DNA of 5,776 nucleotides from Synergistaceae bacterium (lineage in GTDB: Bacteria > Synergistota > Synergistia > Synergistales > Synergistaceae). Shown piece by piece: positions 1 through 5,728 of the stretch. Numbering within the stretch: position 1 is the first letter of the stretch; every line of letters begins with the position of its first letter. Made by a program: the position numbers and the translations under genes. The notes under the pieces were generated by a model. That model was given only the letters and a program-made list of their open reading frames with translations, searched no databases and had not been told where the DNA came from. The stretch spans positions 1-5,776 of the forward strand of contig JAQVPO010000090.1 in NCBI GenBank assembly GCA_028702015.1, written 5' to 3'.

Positions 1-410
1 GTTCTTTTTTCGATAGCCCTTCTGCAGTCATCTACAGTTGTGCAGCAGTCAAAATCTGAAGTGGGTATGCCATGTTTTTTCATAAACATTTTTGAAAAAA
101 CCTTGCTCCCTTCAAGCTGTGCACCAAGCTTTCCCGGTCCCATCACAAGAATGCCGTTTTCTCTCAATTTGTCTGCTGTCCCTGCTACAAGCGGAGCCTC
201 CGGGCCTATGAATACCATTTCGATGCCAAGTCCTTTGCACAGATCCAGCATCTGGACCGGGTCAGAAGGGTTTCCCGCGTGGCATGAGGCAAGCTCTGAT
301 ATACCTGGATTGCCGGGACAGCAGTGAAGAGCGGTTACAATTTTTGACTTTGAAAACGCATGGACTACCGAATGTTCGCGTCCGCCGCCTCCAAGAACCA
401 TTACCTTCAT
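1..410 (-). CDS. purD: Phosphoribosylamine-glycine ligase (GAR synthetase), N-terminal part, cut by window edge
   Basis: Second step of de novo purine synthesis: ATP-dependent joining of 5-phosphoribosylamine and glycine to give GAR, in the cytoplasm. I translated this open frame by hand. It starts at ATG 410-408 and reads 136 full codons without a stop to the left edge, about a third of the usual 420-430 residues. Seen: the N-terminal PurD signature VLGGGGREH (residues 5-13), PGNPG (32-36), FIGPEAPLVAG (67-77), GPGKLGAQLEGSK (91-103) and the FMKKHGIPT segment (109-117), which leads into the ATP-grasp domain. The catalytic ATP-grasp core lies outside the window. The start is supported by an AGGAG 9 bases upstream that overlaps the purH stop, with only 12 bases between the genes, so it is the last visible gene of the operon. 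I see no frameshift. Identification is firm; whether the rest of the gene is intact cannot be judged. Confidence 0.95.
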   Translation of the reverse strand, partial: MKVMVLGGGGREHSVVHAFSKSKIVTALHCCPGNPGISELASCHAGNPSDPVQMLDLCKGLGIEMVFIGPEAPLVAGTADKLRENGILVMGPGKLGAQLEGSKVFSKMFMKKHGIPTSDFDCCTTVDDCRRAIEKR

Positions 411-419
411 GGCAGTTTT

Positions 420-424
420 CTCCT
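420..424 (-). promoter_or_regulatory. Ribosome binding site of purD, overlapping the purH stop codon
   Basis: AGGAG on the minus strand, 9 bases before the purD ATG. The first two bases of the motif are the last two of the purH TAG stop (423-425), so ribosomes ending purH finish on the purD initiation site, which suggests coupled translation. This site decides the purD start. Confidence 0.75.
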
Positions 425-1949
425 AATGCCTGAACGTACGGCTTCCGCCGATGAACATGCTAATTCCAAGTTCTTCAGCTCTTTTGACGACTTCTTCATC
501 TTTGATCGATCCGCCTGGCTGTATAACAGCTGCGACTCCCTCTTTCGCGGCCAGTTCTATGGTATCCGGGAATGGGAAGAATGCATCTGAAGCAAGGACT
601 GCACCCTTTGCTTTTTCACAGGCCAGCCTTAAGGCGTACTCTGCCGCATCGACTCTGTTTGTAAAGCCTCCTCCTATGCCTACAGCAGCCCCATCCTTTA
701 CCAGAACGATTGCGTTGCTCTTTGTGATGGCAGCTGTCTTCCATGCAAAGATCAAATCATCCCATAGATCAGATCTTTCTTTTCCTGCCCATCTGCCTTC
801 CTTTATCTCCGGAAGGCGGGGCAGCATGTCCTCCTGCACAAGATAACCGCAGCGGTTGCCTGTTATCTGCAGTTTAGGAGCATATCCCGGTCTTATTGTG
901 AGGACGCGCAGATTGGGTTTCTTTTCTTTGAAATATTCGACCACGCCTTCCTCATATGAAGGCGCTGCTACTATTTCGAAGAATGTCTCCGTTATAGCCT
1001 TTGCAGTGTCCATATCAACGCATCTAGTCATTCCTATTATGCCTCCGAATGCAGAGACAGGATCACACTCAAGAGCTTTTCTGAAAGCCTCCAGCGGGGT
1101 CCTGCCCTGGGCAGTCCCGCACGGTGTGGTGTGTTTTACTATCGTGCAGGCGCAGAGGTCCTGAAATACTGAACAGCCGCGCAGAAGAGTGTCCAGGTCG
1201 AGAAGGTTATTGTATGAAAGTTCCTTTCCCGAGTGCTGCTCGAATGGCTGCTTCTCAAGAGGCGGGAGAAAGAGTGCCGCTTTCTGGTGCGGGTTCTCGC
1301 CATATCTCAGATCCTGGACCTTGCGGAGCGAAATGATCTTGTCATCTCCGGTCTCTTCTTCGGCACCAATCTCTGAGCAGAGGCCTTTGTATATAGTTGC
1401 GTCGTATGACGATGTCAGGCGGAAAGCCTTGAGAGCAAGCTTCTGTTTGAATTCAAGAGTTAATTCCTGCTTTTTCTCGAGTTCTTCAAGTACGCAGCCG
1501 TAATCCGCTGTATCAGTCACGACTGCAACGTGGTAATAATTTTTGGCTGCTGCCCTGATTAGGGAGACTCCCCCGATGTCGATCTTTTCAATAAGATGGT
1601 CTAGATCTGCGCCTTTAAGGGCTGTTTCTTCAAATGGATAAAGGGTGCATACGACTACGTCTATGAGCGGAATTGAAAACTTCTTCCTGTCCTCGTCATC
1701 CTGAGCGAATCCCCGTCTTGCAAGGATACCCCCCATAATGGTCGGATGCAGAGTTTTGACCCTGCCTCCGAGAATTGCTGGAAGTCCGGTCATATCAACT
1801 ACTTCTGTGACTTTTATCCCGCCCTCTTCGAGATGTTTGGCAGTTCCTGAACTTGAGACTATTTCGTATCCGTGTGCAGCAAGTCCCTTTGCCAGTTCAA
1901 GGACTCCAGTCTTGTCCCAGACAGATATAAGCGCTTTTCTGGTTTCCAT
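423..1949 (-). CDS. purH: Bifunctional AICAR formyltransferase / IMP cyclohydrolase
   Basis: Catalyses the last two steps to IMP: formylation of AICAR with 10-formyltetrahydrofolate, then ring closure. It has 508 residues, near the usual 510-530. The N-terminal MGS-like cyclohydrolase domain (about 1-145) shows SVWDKTG (9-15), SSSGTAKHL (32-40), GGRVKTLHP (61-69), LYPF (103-106), IDIGG (123-127) and RAAAKN (132-137). The formyltransferase part shows RYGENPHQ (215-222), YNNLLDLD (246-253), the Lys272-His273 catalytic pair in KHTTPCG, SAFGGI (299-304), KSNAIVL (410-416), SDAFFPFPD (454-462), IQPGGS (476-481) and a C-terminal RTFRH. Several positions that are Asn in most bacterial PurH are Thr here (102, 275, 308), but the main catalytic Lys, His, Asp and Tyr residues are present, so I expect an active enzyme. 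The ATG lies 5 bases after the purN stop with GGGAGG upstream. I see no truncation. Confidence 0.97.
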   Translation of the reverse strand: METRKALISVWDKTGVLELAKGLAAHGYEIVSSSGTAKHLEEGGIKVTEVVDMTGLPAILGGRVKTLHPTIMGGILARRGFAQDDEDRKKFSIPLIDVVVCTLYPFEETALKGADLDHLIEKIDIGGVSLIRAAAKNYYHVAVVTDTADYGCVLEELEKKQELTLEFKQKLALKAFRLTSSYDATIYKGLCSEIGAEEETGDDKIISLRKVQDLRYGENPHQKAALFLPPLEKQPFEQHSGKELSYNNLLDLDTLLRGCSVFQDLCACTIVKHTTPCGTAQGRTPLEAFRKALECDPVSAFGGIIGMTRCVDMDTAKAITETFFEIVAAPSYEEGVVEYFKEKKPNLRVLTIRPGYAPKLQITGNRCGYLVQEDMLPRLPEIKEGRWAGKERSDLWDDLIFAWKTAAITKSNAIVLVKDGAAVGIGGGFTNRVDAAEYALRLACEKAKGAVLASDAFFPFPDTIELAAKEGVAAVIQPGGSIKDEEVVKRAEELGISMFIGGSRTFRH

Positions 1950-1954
1950 AGTTA

Positions 1955-2554
1955 TTATTCCTCCCGCTCTTCGATAGATATCGGATTTTCTAAAAAATGC
2001 TTTATCAGAGTCTCTTTGTATATTCTGTGCTCGACCCGATGTATTCTCTCTTCAAGAGTTTCCAGCGTATCATCTGGAAGTATTTCAATTTCTTCCTGGG
2101 CGAGTATCCTGCCATGGTCGACTTCCTCATCTACTATGTGCACGGTGACACCAGTATGGTCTGCTCTTGCCTCCCATGCGTCACGTATACCGTGAGCACC
2201 GGGGAATAAAGGCAGCATTGCCGGATGGATATTTATTATTTTTTCGGGGAATCTTCTGACAAAATCAGGAGAAAGGATCTTCATGAAGCCAGCAAGTATT
2301 ATCCAGTCTGTCTTTGTCTCCTCTATCGCACTTGCGATAGCTTCTTCTGCAGCCTTCCTTCCGTCTCGTTTATAAAAAAAGACTCTGGTCGGGGCTCCAA
2401 GGGCTGCTGCTGTCTCAAGTCCTTTTGCATTGATATTGTCACTTCCCACGAAGGAGATATCAGCAGGCAGTTCTGATTCAAGGCAGGCTTTGAGGATTAC
2501 CTCCATATTGGAGCCTTTTCCGGAAATAAGGATCGCTATGCGCGGGAGGTACAC
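1955..2554 (-). CDS. purN: Phosphoribosylglycinamide formyltransferase (10-formyl-THF dependent)
   Basis: Third step of purine synthesis: transfer of a formyl group from 10-formyltetrahydrofolate to GAR, giving FGAR. It has 199 residues, typical of bacterial PurN (about 190-215). Seen: the phosphate-binding ILISGKGSN loop (8-16), SDN (38-40), WIILAGFMKILSP (84-96), and the catalytic set Asn108 and His110 in INIHP plus Asp146 in VDEEVDHG, matching the Asn-His-Asp triad of E. coli PurN. The usual HPSLLP is HPAMLP here, a mild change. The start is GTG 2554-2552, overlapping the end of purM by 19 bases in another frame. It is supported by AGGAAGG 8 bases upstream and because the LISGKGSN motif must begin near residue 9; the next Met (17) would delete it. 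The gene depends on folate one-carbon units, unlike the formate-using PurT. Confidence 0.96.
   Translation of the reverse strand: MYLPRIAILISGKGSNMEVILKACLESELPADISFVGSDNINAKGLETAAALGAPTRVFFYKRDGRKAAEEAIASAIEETKTDWIILAGFMKILSPDFVRRFPEKIINIHPAMLPLFPGAHGIRDAWEARADHTGVTVHIVDEEVDHGRILAQEEIEILPDDTLETLEERIHRVEHRIYKETLIKHFLENPISIEEREE
1960..1965 (-). promoter_or_regulatory. Ribosome binding site of purH inside the end of purN
   Basis: GGGAGG on the minus strand, 10 bases before the purH ATG (1949). It lies in the last codons of purN, whose TAA stop (1957-1955) is followed directly by a second in-frame TAA. This strong site fixes the purH start. Confidence 0.75.
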
Positions 2555-3558
2555 TTTATTATCCTTCCTATCCTAATAGCTTTTTCCCCGCAGACAGAGA
2601 GAGCCTTCTCAATCAGCTGGGCTTTATCAGGGCTTGCTATAAATACGAATCCGATCCCCAGGTTGAATACTTTTCTCATCTCATATTCCTCTATCCCGGC
2701 GCTCTGTATAAGATCAAAAATTTTAGGACGTTCCCACGATCTGAAATTTATTTCGATATCCAGTCCTTTGGGTATGATCCTGATGATGTTTCCATACATA
2801 CCGCCGCCTGTGATGTGGGCCATGCCGCGTACAGCGCCGGTCTCTACAGCTGCGAGAGCTGGCTTTACATATAATTTCGTGGCTCTCATAACGGCTTCTG
2901 CAAGTTTTTCGTCCCAGCCTTCAGGAATAGCATTAAGTTCTATATTAAGTCCGTCTTTGCCGAGTGCCTTTCTTACAAGGCTGTATCCGTTGCTGTGGAC
3001 ACCTGAACTGCTGAGTCCGAGGATGATGTCGCCGTCTTTAATATTGCTTCCGTCGATTATTTTGTCCTCGTCGATCAGGCCGACAGCAAATCCAGCAAGG
3101 TCAAAGCCATCTTTGCCGTAAACATCCGGCATCTCTGCTGTTTCGCCTCCGAGCAGAGCACACATGCTTTCGCTGCACGCGTCAAGGATACCGTCAAGTA
3201 TATCTTTAAAAATACCGACATTCAGTTTCCCGCATGAAGCGTAATCAAGAAAAAAGAGAGGCTTTGCACCTCCGGTTACGAGATCGTTTACGTTCATAGC
3301 GACAAGGTCCTGCCCAAGTCCGCGATAGATACCGGTTTCCTTTGCGAGTTCAAGTTTTGTGCCGACTCCGTCGCAGCATGCGGCTATGCATTTACCTCCG
3401 CCGATCCTGTAAAGGCCGGCAAACCCCCCGACTCCGCCGACGCAGTTAGGATCCTTAGGACGTTTCTTCAGCATTCCTTTGATCGTTTCGACCCATAGAT
3501 CGCCGGCTTCGATGCTTACTCCTGCCTTTTCGTAAGTAAGGTTTTTATCCAAGATCAC
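2536..3558 (-). CDS. purM: Phosphoribosylformylglycinamidine cyclo-ligase (AIR synthetase)
   Basis: ATP-dependent closure of FGAM to 5-aminoimidazole ribonucleotide (AIR), the fifth step of the pathway. It has 340 residues, close to the usual 340-350. Motifs in order: YEKAGVSIEAGD (9-20), VGGFAGLY (43-50), the ATP/Mg segment DGVGTKLELA (63-72), GQDLVAMNVNDLVTGGAKP (82-100) with FLDY (103-106), GGETAEMP (137-144), LAGFAVG (154-160), SSSGVHSNGYSLVRK (183-197), AHITGGG (247-253) and FNLGIGF (298-304). All belong to the PurM/PurL AIRS superfamily, and the length and the MPDVY stretch fit PurM rather than PurL. The start is GTG 3558-3556, which shares 4 bases (GTGA) with the purF stop. No strong ribosome binding site is seen, so translation is probably coupled to purF. 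The end overlaps purN by 19 bases. I see no missing key residue. Confidence 0.97.
   Translation of the reverse strand: MILDKNLTYEKAGVSIEAGDLWVETIKGMLKKRPKDPNCVGGVGGFAGLYRIGGGKCIAACCDGVGTKLELAKETGIYRGLGQDLVAMNVNDLVTGGAKPLFFLDYASCGKLNVGIFKDILDGILDACSESMCALLGGETAEMPDVYGKDGFDLAGFAVGLIDEDKIIDGSNIKDGDIILGLSSSGVHSNGYSLVRKALGKDGLNIELNAIPEGWDEKLAEAVMRATKLYVKPALAAVETGAVRGMAHITGGGMYGNIIRIIPKGLDIEINFRSWERPKIFDLIQSAGIEEYEMRKVFNLGIGFVFIASPDKAQLIEKALSVCGEKAIRIGRIIKCTSRA
2563..2569 (-). promoter_or_regulatory. Ribosome binding site of purN inside purM
   Basis: AGGAAGG on the minus strand, 8 bases upstream of the GTG start of purN, within the purM reading frame. It supports the GTG start and the 19-base gene overlap over any later start. 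Confidence 0.65.
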
Positions 3559-4922
3559 GCACCTGCTTTCAAATCTTTTTCATCAAGATATTTTCCGGTG
3601 AAACAGGCAGTGCATATATGATCCTCCGGCAGCCCTATCGCTGCTGTAAGATTTTCTTCACTTAGGTATTCAAGAGAATCTACCCCTACTTTTTCGCGCA
3701 GTTCAGGAAGTGTCATGCGTACTGCGGCAAGGCTCTCTTCTTTTCTGGTGTCTATGCCGTATCTGCAGGGATGGAGGACTGGAGGCGATGCTATCCTCAT
3801 ATGTACCTCGGATGCTCCTGATTCTCTTATCATTGATACGACTCTTTCTGCAGTTGTGCCTCTTACGATCGAATCGTCAATTATGACTGCCTTTTTCTTG
3901 TCAAAAACTTCAGATATCGGATTCAGTTTGATTTTAACGCCCAGGTCTCGGACTTTCTGTGTCGGCTGTATAAAAGTCCTTCCGACGTATCGGTTTCTTA
4001 CGACTCCCATTTCAAGCGGTATGCCGGATCTTTCGGCATACCCAAGTGCAGCGATAGTCCCGCTGTCAGGCATGCCTGCTGTGATCTCAGCGTTAGGGCA
4101 CGGAGCCTGTTCTGCTAAAAGCCTGCCCATCTCTTTTCGTGTCTCATATACAGATCTTCCGTCTATTATGCTGTCTGGTCTGGCTGTGTAGACATATTCG
4201 AATGAGCATCTCATGCCCCGTGGACACTCATGACGTATTTTCAGACTTCTCATTCCTCTTTCATCGATCACGATCATCTCGCCCGGCTCAACGTCACGGA
4301 TAAGCTTTGCGCCTACGATATCCAGCGCGCACGATTCTGACGCGGCATAGTAATCCTCGTCTTTTTTGCCTATTACCAGCGGTTTGAACCCCCATGGGTC
4401 ACGTGCCGCCACCAAGGCGCCGTTGAGGAGCACTATGACGGCATATGAGCCTTTGACCTTATGAAGAGAATCTATCAGCGCATCCAGAGGCTGCATATGC
4501 GATTTGTGAGCCATAAGATGGATTATTGCCTCAGAATCTGTTGAAGACTGGAAAATAGCTCCCTGTTTCTCAAGCTGAGCGGTCAGTTCTTTCAGATTGG
4601 TTATCATTCCGTCATGTGAAACGGCAACAGCTCCTCTTGCATAGTTTGCCCCTATTGGCAGGACATTATGCAGCTGGGATCCGGGAAGCGGTGTGTAACG
4701 CACATGCCCGATAGCACATGAGGCATTTTTTTGAGTCAGGCACTTCTGTTCTATCGCATTATGAAGAAGTCCCATTCCCTTTGCTGTCACGATGCGTCCG
4801 CAGTCGCTCCAGGCTATCCCGGCACATTCCTGCCCTCTGTGCTGGAGTGCGTATAGTCCGAGGTATACCTCCTCTAAGACCGGTTTTCCTTTTTTGCTGT
4901 ATGCACCAAATATCCCGCTCAT
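3555..4922 (-). CDS. purF: Amidophosphoribosyltransferase (PRPP amidotransferase) with altered glutaminase site
   Basis: The family makes 5-phosphoribosylamine from PRPP, using ammonia released from glutamine by its N-terminal Ntn-hydrolase domain; this is the committed step. It has 455 residues. Glutaminase domain about 2-230: GIFGAYS (3-9), LQHRGQE (26-32), GHVRY (72-76), SHDGMITN (102-109), STDSE (127-131), RDPWGFKPL (174-182). Phosphoribosyltransferase domain about 240-420: RPDSIIDG (248-255), NRYVGRTFIQP (310-320), and the PRPP loop VIIDDSIVRGTT (346-357). Four Cys (239, 386, 437, 440) match the [4Fe-4S] ligands of B. subtilis PurF. Odd points: no propeptide, Ser in place of the N-terminal catalytic Cys, Asp104 for the oxyanion-hole Asn, and TPLPG where other PurF proteins have (S/P)TAG. 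No earlier in-frame start is possible because the purC stop lies two codons upstream. The synthase half looks active; glutamine use is doubtful. It lies 3 bases after purC and overlaps purM by 4. Confidence 0.96.
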   Translation of the reverse strand: MSGIFGAYSKKGKPVLEEVYLGLYALQHRGQECAGIAWSDCGRIVTAKGMGLLHNAIEQKCLTQKNASCAIGHVRYTPLPGSQLHNVLPIGANYARGAVAVSHDGMITNLKELTAQLEKQGAIFQSSTDSEAIIHLMAHKSHMQPLDALIDSLHKVKGSYAVIVLLNGALVAARDPWGFKPLVIGKKDEDYYAASESCALDIVGAKLIRDVEPGEMIVIDERGMRSLKIRHECPRGMRCSFEYVYTARPDSIIDGRSVYETRKEMGRLLAEQAPCPNAEITAGMPDSGTIAALGYAERSGIPLEMGVVRNRYVGRTFIQPTQKVRDLGVKIKLNPISEVFDKKKAVIIDDSIVRGTTAERVVSMIRESGASEVHMRIASPPVLHPCRYGIDTRKEESLAAVRMTLPELREKVGVDSLEYLSEENLTAAIGLPEDHICTACFTGKYLDEKDLKAGA

Positions 4923-4925
4923 TTT

Positions 4926-5639
4926 TTACGCGGAGATCCTCTTCCAGATCTCTTCGTATGCGCCGAGAACGTTTCCAAGGTCTTTGCGGAAGCGGTCCTT
5001 ATCCAGACGGTCTCCTGTAGAGCTGTCCCAGAACCTGCATGTGTCGGGTGAAATCTCATCTGCAAGCATCAGGTTTCCCTTTGAGTCTTTTCCAAATTCA
5101 AGCTTGAAGTCGACAAGTACGATACCTTTTTCTGCAAAATAGTCTTTAAGCACGGAGTTTACTTTAAGGGAGATCTCCTTGATTTTTGCTATCTCTTCCT
5201 CTGTAGCCCATCCGAAAAGAATTGCATGATCCTCAAGGATAATGGGATCACCCAGTTCATCTTTTTTGTAGCAGAACTCCACGAGAGGGCGGGCAAGAGT
5301 CATTCCTTCCTTTACTCCAAGTCTCTTGCAAAGAGATCCTGTAGTGATGTTCCTGACGATGACTTCAAGCGGTACTATGGAAACTCTTCTTACTACCTGA
5401 TGGACATCGTCTACCTGTTTAACGAAATGCGAATCTATTCCTTTTGACTTGAGATATTCGAAAAGCTTTGAGCTTATCTTGTTGTTGAGCTGGCCCTTTC
5501 CGCTCATGGTTGCCTTCTTTTCTCCGTTGAAAGCAGTGAAACTGTCCTTATATTCCACTATGACAAGATCTGGGTCATCTGTGGTATAGAGCCTTTTTGC
5601 CTTGCCTTCGTATATGAAATCTTTTTTATTCAATTCCAT
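4926..5639 (-). CDS. purC: Phosphoribosylaminoimidazole-succinocarboxamide synthase (SAICAR synthetase)
   Basis: ATP-dependent condensation of CAIR with aspartate to give SAICAR. I place the start at ATG 5639-5637, giving 237 residues, the normal family length. A frame 10 codons longer (from 5669) exists, but GGAGGTG sits 6 bases before the inner ATG, and homologues begin near the YEGKAKRLY motif (residues 10-18 here). Other motifs: YKDSFTAFNGEKK (30-42) with KGQLNNKIS (48-56), VPLEVIVRNITTGSLCKRLG (89-108), DPIILEDHAILFGW (131-144), VLVDFKLEFG (174-183; the PROSITE-type SAICAR signature), DEISPDTCRFWD (194-205) and LDKDRFRKDLG (212-222). It is the first complete gene of the visible operon. 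Its TAA stop is separated from the purF ATG by a single AAA in the same frame. purE, purK and purB, which usually flank it functionally, are not visible. Nothing is missing. Confidence 0.97.
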   Translation of the reverse strand: MELNKKDFIYEGKAKRLYTTDDPDLVIVEYKDSFTAFNGEKKATMSGKGQLNNKISSKLFEYLKSKGIDSHFVKQVDDVHQVVRRVSIVPLEVIVRNITTGSLCKRLGVKEGMTLARPLVEFCYKKDELGDPIILEDHAILFGWATEEEIAKIKEISLKVNSVLKDYFAEKGIVLVDFKLEFGKDSKGNLMLADEISPDTCRFWDSSTGDRLDKDRFRKDLGNVLGAYEEIWKRISA

Positions 5640-5728
5640 CTTGAACACCTCCGAAAATTTTATGTGCAATATTTTGTTTTGCCTTTATTACAGCTGCTGT
5701 TCTTTCTATTCAGTGTGCGGAAATTTGC
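5640..5728 (-). other. 89-base gap upstream of purC; no confident promoter or terminator
   Basis: This is the largest non-coding gap in the window and AT-rich near purC. I looked for a stem followed by a T run ending the upstream gene and found none. I also saw no clear -35/-10 pair; CTGAAT and TAATAA with a 17-base spacer match the consensus poorly. There is no purine riboswitch core, which would need more room, and no tandem CCGAAC boxes of the Bacillus PurR type. A short 11-base palindrome (5690-5700) is the only structure. The gap may simply be an internal spacer of a longer operon. Confidence 0.4.
5646..5652 (-). promoter_or_regulatory. Strong ribosome binding site fixing the purC start
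   Basis: GGAGGTG on the minus strand, followed by 6 bases and the ATG at 5639. It is the best ribosome binding site in the window and lies inside the 10-codon upstream extension of the longer frame, which argues that the longer start is not used. Confidence 0.85.

Noticed and set aside
40..327. 95-codon open frame on the plus strand
   Set aside because: It is antisense to the purD N-terminus, which has clear PurD motifs on the other strand.
451..846. 131-codon open frame on the plus strand
   Set aside because: It is antisense to the conserved C-terminal part of purH; low-complexity shadow translation.
2663..3121. 152-codon open frame on the plus strand
   Set aside because: It is antisense to purM, which is fully supported by motifs. 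No ribosome binding site or family feature was seen.
3715..4191. 158-codon open frame on the plus strand
   Set aside because: It lies wholly antisense to the transferase half of purF, has no recognisable motif and a Ser/Thr/Pro-rich composition typical of a shadow frame.
4897..4902. A-run in purF (AGC AAA AAA GGA) as a possible slippage site
   Set aside because: The frame continues normally and a shifted frame offers no sensible product; the codons simply encode Lys-Lys.
4914..4922. Sequencing error as the explanation of Ser in place of Cys in PurF
   Set aside because: It cannot be fully excluded, but Asp104, the TPLPG loop and NVLP show independent changes in the same active site, so error alone is an unlikely cause.
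5640..5669. 10-codon N-terminal extension of purC
   Set aside because: The strong GGAGGTG ribosome binding site lies inside it at correct spacing for the inner ATG, and the shorter protein matches the family length.
5640..5728. Purine riboswitch or PurR box upstream of purC
   Set aside because: There is no riboswitch core or three-way junction, and no CCGAAC-type tandem box. The fragments AAATTTCCG and AAATTTTCGG are too loose to call.
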